Source: Limnohabitans sp. MMS-10A-178
GTDB taxonomy: Bacteria; Pseudomonadota; Gammaproteobacteria; Burkholderiales; Burkholderiaceae_C
DNA length: 64,000 nucleotides
Assembly (NCBI RefSeq): GCF_003063375.1
Contig: NZ_NERY01000001.1
Span: 310,001 to 374,000, forward strand
Direction of reading: 5' to 3'
The notes under the pieces: model-generated
The model's database searches: none
Told to the model about the DNA's origin: nothing
The model's input: the letters and a program-made list of their open reading frames with translations, nothing else
Shown here: positions 9,375 through 17,035 of the stretch, one piece after another
Position numbering within the stretch: the stretch's first letter is position 1
Layout: each line of letters begins with the position of its first letter
Program-made: the position numbers and the translations under genes

Positions 9375-9977
9375 GTGAGTCACTCAGTCGACTATTATTT
9401 CGCCCCGCAAAGCCCATGGGCTTATTTGGGCCACCAACGTTTTCAAAACATCCTGCAAAAATCGGGGGCCTCGGTTCGCGTCATGCCAATCGATTTGGGC
9501 GGCAAGGTTTTTCCTATTTCTGGGGGCCTGCCTTTAGGTCAAAGAGCGCCTCAAAGACAAGCTTATCGCTTGACGGAACTGGCGCGCTTTAGCAAATGGT
9601 TGGGTGCACCCTTGCACCTCAAGCCCACATTTTTTCCGGTCAGTGGCGACGACGCAGCCAAACTCATCATTGCGGTCGACATGGCCGCAGGCGCCAATGC
9701 CGCCATGGCCATCACGGGCGCTATTTTGTCGGCGGTTTGGTCGCAGCAGCGAAACATTGCCGATGAAAAAACCTTGGTTGAATTGCTGAAGGAGCAAAAC
9801 CTGCCAGCCACTTGCCTAGAGCAGGCCTACAGTCAAGCGGCCCAAGAGCGCTATGAAACCTATACCCAAATGGCCATTGATGTGGGGGTCTTTGGCGCAC
9901 CCAGTTATGTGGTGAATGGCGAAATTTTTTGGGGTCAAGACCGCCTTGATTTTGTCGAGCGAGCGCTCGCGACTTAA
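9375..9977 (+). CDS. 2-hydroxychromene-2-carboxylate isomerase / DsbA-like kappa-GST
   Basis: Thioredoxin-fold protein of 200 residues in the DsbA/kappa-class GST family, which includes the glutathione-dependent 2-hydroxychromene-2-carboxylate isomerase of naphthalene degradation. The N-terminal block YYFAPQSPWAYLGHQRF carries the serine that replaces the DsbA CxxC. The C-terminal VFGAPSYVVNGEIFWGQDRL block holds the cis-proline and family signature. The start is GTG at 9375. It is followed after 17 bp by a dienelactone-hydrolase gene on the same strand, so an aromatic or glutathione-dependent detoxification role is plausible but unproven. Confidence 0.83.
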   Translation: MSHSVDYYFAPQSPWAYLGHQRFQNILQKSGASVRVMPIDLGGKVFPISGGLPLGQRAPQRQAYRLTELARFSKWLGAPLHLKPTFFPVSGDDAAKLIIAVDMAAGANAAMAITGAILSAVWSQQRNIADEKTLVELLKEQNLPATCLEQAYSQAAQERYETYTQMAIDVGVFGAPSYVVNGEIFWGQDRLDFVERALAT

Positions 9978-9994
9978 TTTTTCAGGAGTAACTC

Positions 9995-10696
9995 ATGGGA
10001 TCCACCATTCAATTGACTGCTGCAGACGGCACGCAAGTGCCGGCCTATGTGGCCACACCCGCCGCGCCCGCCAAGGCGGCCGTGCTGGTCATTCAAGAAA
10101 TTTTTGGGGTCAATGCGCACATCCGAGAAGTGGCTGATGCCTATGCCAGTGAGGGTTTTTTGACCATTGCACCGGCCATGTTCCAACGCGTTCAAGCCCA
10201 GGTGGAGCTGGGTTATGCGGAGGCCGACATGGGTGCTGGCATGGCCCTCAAAACAGCCGTTGAAGCACTGCCCGAACCCGGCGCCTTGCAAGACATTCAA
10301 GCCGCCATTGACCATGCACACGCCAGCTGTGGTGGCAAAGTGGGCATTGTGGGTTATTGCTGGGGTGGCTTGCTCACTTGGCGATCGGCTTGCCTTTTGA
10401 ATGGCTTGTCTGCGGCGGCCCCTTACTACGGTGGCGGCATGACCACAGAAGCTGAATCTGCACGCCAAGCCAAAGTGCCTGTCATGGCGCACTTTGCTGA
10501 AGAGGACAAATGGATTTCAATGGAATCTGTGGCCGCCTTCCAGAAAGCACAACCTGCTGCGCAGGTGTTTACCTATCCTGCGCATCACGGCTTCAATTGC
10601 AACCACAGAGGCACTTGGCAAGCGGAGGCTGCTGCTTTGGCCAAGCAAAGAAGCTTGGCGTTTTTCAAAATGCACCTGCTGGGCAGCGCACATTGA
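9995..10696 (+). CDS. Dienelactone hydrolase family protein
   Basis: Alpha/beta hydrolase of 233 residues in the carboxymethylenebutenolidase family. It has the oxyanion region VIQEIFGVNAHIREVADAYA, the Cys nucleophile elbow GYCWGG, a YYGGG segment, and the catalytic histidine in YPAHHGFN near the C-terminus. DLH enzymes hydrolyse dienelactone to maleylacetate in chlorocatechol breakdown; many chromosomal copies have no known substrate. It lies directly behind the kappa-GST gene, with a GGAG ribosome site before the ATG at 9995. It ends two bases before the convergent corA-like stop. Confidence 0.88.
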   Translation: MGSTIQLTAADGTQVPAYVATPAAPAKAAVLVIQEIFGVNAHIREVADAYASEGFLTIAPAMFQRVQAQVELGYAEADMGAGMALKTAVEALPEPGALQDIQAAIDHAHASCGGKVGIVGYCWGGLLTWRSACLLNGLSAAAPYYGGGMTTEAESARQAKVPVMAHFAEEDKWISMESVAAFQKAQPAAQVFTYPAHHGFNCNHRGTWQAEAAALAKQRSLAFFKMHLLGSAH

Positions 10697-10698
10697 AC

Positions 10699-11865
10699 TT
10701 ACCTCCCTGATCGCGCCAAAAAGCGCTTGCGCCAAAAGAACCAGCCCAAGCACAAAGCGATCAGGGCCATACAGCCGATGATCCACCAAAACCCCGTTTG
10801 TGCGTGCAACAGCGGGACGACATCGAAGTTCATGCCAAATATAGCGGCAATCAAATTCAAGGGCAGAAAGATAGCCGTGAGGGTTGTGAGCATTCGCATC
10901 GACTCGTTCGTGCGATTGCTTTGCGCGTTAAAGTGAATTTGTACGGCTGTCTCGATACTTTGCTCCAAGCGCCGCACGTGGTTCACAACCCGATCAATGT
11001 GTTCTAGAACATCGCGGCTTCGCACTTTGAGAATTTCGTGTTCATTGGCCAAGTCATTGGAATTAGGTGACGCCCAAGTGTTCAATGACTCTAGCCAAGC
11101 TTGCATGGCGCTGCGTTGGTCTTCGCAAATTTCATCCAAGTGGTGCAGAGACAAGCGCGCTTCCAAAAGTGCGGCCCAATTGTTAAATCGGGTGTAGGGA
11201 TTGATGAGCTCAGCTTGCCAATGATCCAGTTGACGCGTAAGGTCACGGCGCAAATCCAAATAAGCATCGACCACCAAACTGACCATGCGAAGCATCATGT
11301 CTGCGGGGCTGAAAGGGATGCCTCTGGCGCTAGCCGAGCGGCTGTCGGCGGCATCCTGAGCTTGCCCTGAAGTTTGGCTTGCGCTTTCTTTCTCAAGCAA
11401 AGCATGGCTGGCCGCCAAAAGCCGATCGGCATAAGCTTCTCGAACGGCGCAGTCGTCAGGGTGGACCGTGAGCAGCACCCGGTCAAACACAGCAAAGCCA
11501 ATGGGACTGGTATCGACACGGCGCAAAGCTGGCGGCCCACTGAGCTTGGGCTTTCTTTTTCTCTGGCCAGTAAGCTCCGCATTTTCAGTTTCGCGAGCAG
11601 CATTGGCCAAGCGCCTGAACACCAAAATATCGCAGTCAGAAGTTAAATCAAACCGAGAGGGCAGTTGGCTATTGAGTAAATCTGACACATGCAAATCGAG
11701 CAAGCTGTGCCCGTTCAACTCAAGCAGAGCTTTTTGAACTTGAACCAGCTCTGTTTGAAAAAAAGTTCGCGAACAGGCCAGCCAAACAAAACCTCGGTCA
11801 GGCAGGCTTCTTGGCAATGTCAAGGCGGCTTGCACGTGATGGCCTGAAACAGTAAATACGCGCAT
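10699..11865 (-). CDS. CorA-family divalent cation channel (ZntB-like)
   Basis: Protein of 388 residues with a long soluble N-terminal domain and two C-terminal transmembrane helices. The first helix ends in the invariant CorA signature GMN (FGMNFDVVPLL). The second is WWIIGCMALIALCLGWFFW, followed by a basic tail (RKRFLARSGR). Family members move Mg, Co, Ni or, for ZntB, Zn across the inner membrane. The substrate cannot be resolved from sequence. It converges on the DLH gene and diverges from hemJ. Confidence 0.87.
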   Translation of the reverse strand: MRVFTVSGHHVQAALTLPRSLPDRGFVWLACSRTFFQTELVQVQKALLELNGHSLLDLHVSDLLNSQLPSRFDLTSDCDILVFRRLANAARETENAELTGQRKRKPKLSGPPALRRVDTSPIGFAVFDRVLLTVHPDDCAVREAYADRLLAASHALLEKESASQTSGQAQDAADSRSASARGIPFSPADMMLRMVSLVVDAYLDLRRDLTRQLDHWQAELINPYTRFNNWAALLEARLSLHHLDEICEDQRSAMQAWLESLNTWASPNSNDLANEHEILKVRSRDVLEHIDRVVNHVRRLEQSIETAVQIHFNAQSNRTNESMRMLTTLTAIFLPLNLIAAIFGMNFDVVPLLHAQTGFWWIIGCMALIALCLGWFFWRKRFLARSGR

Positions 11866-11978
11866 GTGAGGGGGCCTTATATTGATGGGCGGCAGAGGGG
11901 CTTAGGGTGAGCGAATCATGCCATTTGAAAATTGTGCCTGATCTTTGTCAAATGAAGCGACGGGGCTACACTTAGGGC

Positions 11979-12407
11979 ATGCTCTGGATCAAAGCCTTTC
12001 ACATTGTCTTCGTGGCCAGCTGGTTTGCTGGTTTGTTTTATTTGCCCCGAATTTTCGTCAATTTGGCCATGGTGCCAGACGACTCCGTGGCAGAGCGCGA
12101 GAGACTGCTGCTCATGGCCAGAAAACTGTTGCGCTTCACCACCATTTTGTCGGTGCCCGCCATCGCGCTCGGTGTTTGGCTTTGGTGGGGCGTTGGCATT
12201 GGCTGGGGCCCGGGCAATGCTTGGATGCACGCCAAGTTAGGTTTGGTGGTTTTGATTGTGGGCTATCACCATTATTGCGGCCGAATTTTGAAAAAATTTG
12301 AAGCCCAACAAAACACAAACAGCCATGTTTGGTACCGCTGGTTCAACGAAGCGCCTGTTTTGTTGCTGGTCGCAGTGGTCATTTTGGTGGTGGTTAAACC
12401 TTTTTAA
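11979..12407 (+). CDS. hemJ: Protoporphyrinogen oxidase HemJ
   Basis: Four-helix membrane protein of 142 residues in the HemJ (formerly UPF0093) family. It oxidises protoporphyrinogen IX to protoporphyrin IX in organisms lacking HemG and HemY. The first helix MLWIKAFHIVFVASWFAGLF carries the conserved His; the RxFVNxA element follows, then GNAWMHAKLGLVVLIVGYHH and a C-terminal helix after WYRWFNEAP. Length and His placement match the family. It is followed after 18 bp by the VanZ-domain gene on the same strand. Confidence 0.9.
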   Translation: MLWIKAFHIVFVASWFAGLFYLPRIFVNLAMVPDDSVAERERLLLMARKLLRFTTILSVPAIALGVWLWWGVGIGWGPGNAWMHAKLGLVVLIVGYHHYCGRILKKFEAQQNTNSHVWYRWFNEAPVLLLVAVVILVVVKPF

Positions 12408-12425
12408 GCCAAGCCAACACGCACG

Positions 12426-13529
12426 ATGAATAAAACAGCGGCATGGCCTTTGGCTGGCATTTATGCCGTGTTGATCATCTATGCCAGTCTTTATCCATTT
12501 GAAAGTTGGCGTTCACAGGGGGTTGATTGGACGGCCTTTTTTTGGGCGCCTTGGCCGCGCTATTGGACTTCTTTTGATGTCCTCTCTAACGTTTTAGGCT
12601 ATGCGCCCTTGGGTTTTGTGGTCGCCTTGGCGCTGCAGCGCAGTGCCCCCCAATGGCCCGCGGTAATCTTGACCTTGGCCATGGGTTCCCTTTTGGCGCT
12701 GGCCATGGAGTCTATGCAGCTTTTTCTACCGGCCCGAGTACCTTCAAATTTGGACTGGTGCTTGAACAGCTTGGGCACTTTGATAGGGGCTGGCACTGCT
12801 TGGATTTTGGAGCGTTTTGGTTTTTTAGATCGGTGGAGCCGATTTCGAGCCAACTGGTTTTTGCCCGATGCCAAAGGCTCATTGGTGTTGCTGGCCTTGT
12901 GGCCTGTTGCCTTGCTTTTTCCAGCCCCAGTGCCCATGGGCTTGGGACAGGTTTTGGAGCGTGCTGAAGAAGCATTGGCCTTGTGGCTGCAAGAAACCCC
13001 ATGGCTTGATTGGCTGCCAGTTCGGGAAGTGGAACTCCAACCATTGCTCCCGTTTTATGAAATCTTGTGTGTCAGTTTGGGCCAATTGCTGCCCTGCCTG
13101 TTGGCATTTAGCCTGGTTCGGCAAGGGCATCAAAAAGTGGTGTCTTGGTTTTTCTTGTCAGGATTTGGCTTGCTGTGCACCGCCCTCTCGGCGGCTTTGA
13201 CGTATGGCCCTGCGCATGCGTGGAGCTGGCTAAGCCCGCAGGTGCAAGTGGCCTTGGTGTTGGCCGCCTTGGCGGCTTGGCCCTTGATGTGGCTTAAAGA
13301 AAAAACACTGCAAGTGTTGGCGCTGGTGGGCTTGGTTTTGCAACTCACCCTGCTCAACAATGCATCGGCCAATGTCTACTTTGCCTTGACCCTGCAGAAT
13401 TGGGAGCAAGGACAATTTATTCGATTCCATGGCTTGATTCAGTGGGTGGGCTGGCTTTGGCCCTTTGTTTTGCTGGTTTATTTGATGCGCCGTTTGTCTT
13501 CAGCCCGCCACACTAAAATGAGCGCATGA
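12426..13529 (+). CDS. VanZ-family membrane protein
   Basis: Integral membrane protein of 367 residues. The N-terminal part (about 1-125) is a VanZ-like domain with the typical segment TSFDVLSNVLGYAPLGFVVA, the helix ending MESMQLFLPARVPSNLDW and NSLGTLIGAGTA. The rest is a further set of hydrophobic helices with no recognised motif. VanZ domains are linked to teicoplanin resistance and envelope phenotypes, but the chromosomal proteobacterial versions are uncharacterised. The last codon overlaps the ferredoxin gene start (ATGA at 13526). Confidence 0.83.
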   Translation: MNKTAAWPLAGIYAVLIIYASLYPFESWRSQGVDWTAFFWAPWPRYWTSFDVLSNVLGYAPLGFVVALALQRSAPQWPAVILTLAMGSLLALAMESMQLFLPARVPSNLDWCLNSLGTLIGAGTAWILERFGFLDRWSRFRANWFLPDAKGSLVLLALWPVALLFPAPVPMGLGQVLERAEEALALWLQETPWLDWLPVREVELQPLLPFYEILCVSLGQLLPCLLAFSLVRQGHQKVVSWFFLSGFGLLCTALSAALTYGPAHAWSWLSPQVQVALVLAALAAWPLMWLKEKTLQVLALVGLVLQLTLLNNASANVYFALTLQNWEQGQFIRFHGLIQWVGWLWPFVLLVYLMRRLSSARHTKMSA

Positions 13530-13906
13530 GCCAAACTGCAACCTCCCCAACAGAGTCAAGCCAAGCGGCTGCTCCTAGCAAGCCCTACTACGAACGCCAT
13601 ATTTTTTTCTGTTTGAACGAAAGAAAGAATGGCGAAGCCTGCTGCGCACTTCAGGGCGCCCAAGCGGCCTTTGACCACTGCAAGTCACGCGTCAAGAGCC
13701 TCGGACTTTCTGGACCTGGACAAGTTAGAGTGAACAAAGCCGGCTGTCTTGACCGTTGTGCAGGCGGGCCTGTGGCTGTGGTCTATCCCGAGGGCACTTG
13801 GTACAGTTTTGTAGACAACGCGGACATCGATGAAATTGTCGACAGCCATTTGAAAAATGGCCAGGTTGTCACTCGCTTGTTGACGCCACCCGAACTTGGG
13901 CGCTGA
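13526..13906 (+). CDS. Thioredoxin-like [2Fe-2S] ferredoxin
   Basis: Small soluble protein of 126 residues with a low-complexity N-terminal 20 residues and then a thioredoxin-fold 2Fe-2S domain. The cysteines have the expected pattern: HIFFCLNERKNGEACC supplies the first pair and NKAGCLDRCAGGPV the second. Homologues are annotated (2Fe-2S) ferredoxin domain protein; the partner is unknown. It is embedded in a translationally coupled run: the start overlaps the VanZ gene (ATGA) and the stop overlaps the next hydrolase (TGATG). Confidence 0.87.
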   Translation: MSQTATSPTESSQAAAPSKPYYERHIFFCLNERKNGEACCALQGAQAAFDHCKSRVKSLGLSGPGQVRVNKAGCLDRCAGGPVAVVYPEGTWYSFVDNADIDEIVDSHLKNGQVVTRLLTPPELGR

Positions 13907-14535
13907 TGAACGCTGCCACGCAAAGCCTGCTGCTTCAAGGGCCTGCGGGCGTTTTGGAGAGTTTGTGTGATGTGCCTGAAGGCGGCATTTATCACGGCAC
14001 AGCGGTAATTTCACACCCACACCCTTTGTTTGGCGGCACCATGCAAAACAAAGTGGTGCAAACTTTGGCCAAGGCCTTTGTCCAAAGTGGTTGGCGCGCC
14101 ATTCGATTTAATTTTCGCGGCGTCGGAGCAAGCGCGGGTGTCTATGACGAAGGCCGCGGTGAGGTGGATGATTTGATGAGCGTGATTCAAGCCACATTTC
14201 AAAGCTCGCAGCCGCTGGCGCTTGCTGGGTTTTCTTTTGGCGCCTTTGTCACAAGCCAAGCCGTTATTCGCTTGCCTGCTACCATGCCCTTAGAAAAACT
14301 GGTGTTGGTTGGCACGGCCGCATCGCGTTTTCAAGTGGCCCCAGTGCCCACCGAGCTCCATGAAAAAACCTTGGTTGTGCATGGCGAAATTGACGACACA
14401 GTGCCATTGGCCAGCGTCATGGACTGGGCTCGGCCACAATCCTTGCCGGTCACGGTCATTCCTGGTGTTGAACACTTCTTTCACGGACAATTGCCCCTCC
14501 TTCGGACCTTGGTCAGCCGCCATCTCCGCGCTTGA
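13906..14535 (+). CDS. Alpha/beta hydrolase
   Basis: Hydrolase of 209 residues. It has an HPHPLFGGTMQNKVV oxyanion region, FNFRGVGASAG, the serine elbow AGFSFGAFV and the catalytic His in GVEHFFHG, with an acidic residue in HGEIDDTVP. This layout matches the small proteobacterial family close to dienelactone-type esterases, whose substrates are unknown. The start overlaps the ferredoxin stop. Confidence 0.85.
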   Translation: MNAATQSLLLQGPAGVLESLCDVPEGGIYHGTAVISHPHPLFGGTMQNKVVQTLAKAFVQSGWRAIRFNFRGVGASAGVYDEGRGEVDDLMSVIQATFQSSQPLALAGFSFGAFVTSQAVIRLPATMPLEKLVLVGTAASRFQVAPVPTELHEKTLVVHGEIDDTVPLASVMDWARPQSLPVTVIPGVEHFFHGQLPLLRTLVSRHLRA

Positions 14536-14563
14536 TGTTGTTTGACGCTTTCACAAACCCACC

Positions 14564-15766
14564 ATGACAACTTTGTTTTCAACACTCCGCCAATACACGC
14601 TCCGCGCTGGACTCACCTTGAGCCTTGCGCTCACGGTTGTCGTTGGCCTGCCTGGTACCGCGCAAGCGCAGGGCCCAGCGCCTGTGCCACCAGAAGTTGC
14701 AGCCCGTGCCTATTTGTTGTTGGATGTCACAGCTAACCAAATTTTGGCCTCCCGCGACATGGACATGCCTGTGGAGCCGGCCTCCTTGACCAAGCTCATG
14801 AGCGCCTATTTGGTTTTTGATGCCTTGAAAGCCAAAAAAATTGACTTGAAACAAACTCCCAGCGTCAGCGAGCGTGCTTGGAAAATGCCTGGCTCGCGCA
14901 TGTTCATTGACCCCAAAATGAAAGTGCCAGTTGAAGACCTGATCAAGGGCATGATCGTGCAATCGGGCAATGACGCCACTGTGGTTTTGGCTGAGGGCGT
15001 GGGCGGCACGGTGGAGCGCTTTGTCCAGATGATGAACGAGCAAGCCAAGGTTTTGGGAATGAACAGCACCAGCTACAAAAACCCAGAGGGTTTGACCGAA
15101 GCGGGGCACACCACCACCGCGCGCGACTTGGCCACCTTGGCCACGCGATTGATGCGAGACTTTCCTGAATATGTCCCAACTTATGCCATCAAAAAGTACC
15201 GTTACCCGGGTACGCCAGCCGCCAATGACAGCAATCGCAATTTGTTGCTGTTCAAAGACCCAACCGTCGATGGTTTAAAAACGGGCCACACGGACGCCGC
15301 AGGCTACTGCTTGGTGGCAACCGCCAAGCGCGACCTCCCAAATGTTGGCCCCCGTCGCTTGATGGCCATTGTGTTGGGCACCAACAGCGAAATTGCCAGG
15401 GCCAATGAAGCGCAAAAATTACTCAACTGGGGCTATACCGCTTTTGATGCCGTTAAATTGTTTGATGCGGGCCAAGCCGTTGCCACACCGGCCATTTGGA
15501 AAGGCAAGGCCTCCAGCGTCAAATTGGGAAGATCCGAAGCCCTTGTGGTGGCTGTTCCCGCAGGCTCAGCGGCGCAAATCAAAACCCAATTGGTGAGGCC
15601 CGACCCCTTGGTGGCCCCTGTGACCAAAGGCCAAGCCATTGGAAGTCTTCAGGTTTTCCGTGGCGACCAGCTTTGGGTTGACTTGCCGCTGCAGGCCCTA
15701 GACTCGGTTGAGCAAGCTGGCGTGTTGGGCCGAGCCTGGGATGCTGTTCGTTTGTGGATCAAATAA
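14564..15766 (+). CDS. dacC: D-alanyl-D-alanine carboxypeptidase (PBP5/6 type)
   Basis: Periplasmic peptidoglycan enzyme of 400 residues that trims the terminal D-Ala from pentapeptides. A signal peptide spans about 1-36 (hydrophobic core LTLSLALTVVVGLPG, cleavage near AQAQ). The three penicillin-binding motifs are present in order: SLTK (Ser nucleophile), SGN, and KTGH. The C-terminal beta domain and an amphipathic tail (WDAVRLWIK) for membrane anchoring follow, as in PBP5/6. The symbol may equally be dacA; members are hard to separate by sequence. rpsL follows after 153 bp with its own promoter. Confidence 0.92.
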   Translation: MTTLFSTLRQYTLRAGLTLSLALTVVVGLPGTAQAQGPAPVPPEVAARAYLLLDVTANQILASRDMDMPVEPASLTKLMSAYLVFDALKAKKIDLKQTPSVSERAWKMPGSRMFIDPKMKVPVEDLIKGMIVQSGNDATVVLAEGVGGTVERFVQMMNEQAKVLGMNSTSYKNPEGLTEAGHTTTARDLATLATRLMRDFPEYVPTYAIKKYRYPGTPAANDSNRNLLLFKDPTVDGLKTGHTDAAGYCLVATAKRDLPNVGPRRLMAIVLGTNSEIARANEAQKLLNWGYTAFDAVKLFDAGQAVATPAIWKGKASSVKLGRSEALVVAVPAGSAAQIKTQLVRPDPLVAPVTKGQAIGSLQVFRGDQLWVDLPLQALDSVEQAGVLGRAWDAVRLWIK

Positions 15767-15768
15767 GA

Positions 15769-15790
15769 AAAGTTGGTACTTGCCAACTTT
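15769..15790 (+). other. Hairpin after dacC
   Basis: Perfect 8-bp inverted repeat AAAGTTGG/CCAACTTT with a six-base loop, starting three bases after the dacC stop. No T-tract follows, so it is at best a weak or factor-assisted terminator. Confidence 0.4.
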
Positions 15791-15818
15791 GGTCAGCACG
15801 GACCTCACGCAGAAATTT

Positions 15819-15847
15819 TTGCCTAAGCCTTAATCCAACGCTATACT
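15819..15847 (+). promoter_or_regulatory. Sigma-70 promoter for rpsL
   Basis: TTGCCT and TATACT hexamers separated by 17 bp, about 70 bp before the rpsL ATG at 15920. This is the best sigma-70 match in the dacC-rpsL gap and would start the str operon here. Confidence 0.65.
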
Positions 15848-15919
15848 AGAAGGCTTTTCCGCATTTGGGGCGGAGAAGTATTTTTTTTTAATTCCAAACG
15901 TTTAGGGACGTTTTTTTAA

Positions 15920-16297
15920 ATGCCAACCATCAATCAATTGGTGCGTCAGGGGCGCGAGGTCGAAAAGACCAAGTCAAAAAGCCCTGCGATGCAAAACTCT
16001 CCGCAGCGCCGCGGTGTGTGCACCCGTGTGTACACCACGACGCCTAAAAAACCTAACTCCGCTCTGCGTAAAGTTGCCAAAGTGCGCTTGACCAACGGCT
16101 TCGAGGTGATCTCCTACATCGGTGGTGAAGGCCACAACTTGCAGGAACACTCCGTGGTTTTGGTACGTGGTGGTCGTGTGAAAGACTTGCCAGGTGTGCG
16201 TTACCACATCGTGCGTGGTTCACTCGACTTGCAAGGCGTGAAAGACCGCAAGCAATCGCGTTCTAAATATGGCGCTAAGCGCCCGAAGAAAGCTTAA
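15920..16297 (+). CDS. rpsL: 30S ribosomal protein S12
   Basis: Decoding-centre protein S12, 125 residues. The two streptomycin-relevant loops are wild type: K43 in [12 protein letters not shown] and K88 in [12 protein letters not shown]. It is first gene of the str-type cluster rpsL-rpsG-fusA-tuf. A 154-bp structured gap separates it from rpsG. Confidence 0.98.
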   Translation: MPTINQLVRQGREVEKTKSKSPAMQNSPQRRGVCTRVYTTTPKKPNSALRKVAKVRLTNGFEVISYIGGEGHNLQEHSVVLVRGGRVKDLPGVRYHIVRGSLDLQGVKDRKQSRSKYGAKRPKKA

Positions 16298-16353
16298 GTT
16301 AGCTTTCAAAAAAGGTGTTGTTCTGGTTTTTAGACGAGCCGGTTCAACGAAGT

Positions 16354-16423
16354 GACTCCATGTTGGAGTCGAGTAAGTGCAAGTTCAAATTGAATTTGCA
16401 GGGTGTCTGGATCGGACGTCCAG
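16354..16423 (+). other. Three tandem RNA hairpins between rpsL and rpsG
   Basis: The rpsL-rpsG gap holds three consecutive inverted repeats: GACTCCA/TGGAGTC with a 3-base loop (16354-16370), a 9-bp stem with one G-U pair and an AAATT loop (16378-16400), and CTGGA/TCCAG (16407-16423). In enterobacteria the same intercistronic region is the S7 repressor target. A similar role here is inference. Confidence 0.55.
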
Positions 16424-16451
16424 CCATCAAACTGAAGCAAAGAGGTGAAAT

Positions 16452-16922
16452 ATGCCACGTCGTCGTGAAGTCCCTAAACGTGAAATCCTGCCGGACCCCA
16501 AGTACGGTAATGTCGAACTTTCCAAATTCATGAATGTGATCATGGAAGGCGGCAAAAAAGCGGTTGCCGAGCGCATCATTTATGGTGCCTTGGAAAACAT
16601 GGAAAAGAAAACGGGCAAAGACCCTGTCGAACTTTTCTCAATCGCCATCAACAACGTCAAGCCCATGGTGGAAGTTAAATCCCGCCGCGTGGGTGGTGCC
16701 AACTACCAGGTGCCAGTCGAAGTTCGCCCTGTCCGTCGCTTGGCTTTGTCCATGCGTTGGATCAAAGAAGCGGCCCGCAAGCGTGGTGAAAAATCCATGG
16801 CTTTGCGTTTGGCCAACGAGTTGCTCGAGGCCAATGAAGGCCGCGGCGGCGCGATGAAAAAGCGTGATGAAGTGCACCGTATGGCTGAAGCCAACAAGGC
16901 CTTCTCACACTTCCGCTTCTAA
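16452..16922 (+). CDS. rpsG: 30S ribosomal protein S7
   Basis: Assembly-initiating protein of the 30S head, 156 residues, the standard short bacterial length. It starts [19 protein letters not shown] and contains the conserved [20 protein letters not shown] and [13 protein letters not shown] segments. S7 is the usual translational autoregulator of the str operon; the hairpins just upstream are the obvious place for that. A GAGG ribosome site precedes the ATG. Confidence 0.98.
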   Translation: MPRRREVPKREILPDPKYGNVELSKFMNVIMEGGKKAVAERIIYGALENMEKKTGKDPVELFSIAINNVKPMVEVKSRRVGGANYQVPVEVRPVRRLALSMRWIKEAARKRGEKSMALRLANELLEANEGRGGAMKKRDEVHRMAEANKAFSHFRF

Positions 16923-16928
16923 TTTCTG

Positions 16929-16963
16929 CGGTTGGTGCTCGGCCCTGTGGTGGGCCCCAACCG
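16929..16963 (+). other. Long hairpin after rpsG
   Basis: Seven base pairs CGGTTGG/CCAACCG enclose a five-base bulge and five further pairs GGCCC/GGGCC with a TGTGGT loop. It begins seven bases after the rpsG stop. There is no T-tract, so it is likelier an mRNA-stability or processing element than a terminator. Confidence 0.5.
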
Positions 16964-16971
16964 AAGTTCAA

Positions 16972-17010
16972 GCCCTGTAGAGACCCTGCAGGGCATTTGT
17001 ATTTTTTGTT
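16972..17010 (+). terminator. Candidate attenuator/terminator between rpsG and fusA
   Basis: Stem GCCCTG/CAGGGC (16972-16977 with 16989-16994), loop of 11 bases, then ATTTGTATTTTTTGTTTT. The stem is short and the T-tract is interrupted, so partial termination or attenuation is more likely than a full stop. fusA begins 42 bp downstream of the stem. Confidence 0.45.
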
Positions 17011-17035
17011 TTAACTGAATTCCAAGAGGTTGATC

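Noticed and set aside
15769..15790. Strong terminator of dacC
   Set aside because: Hairpin is good but there is no T-tract, so I list it only as a hairpin.
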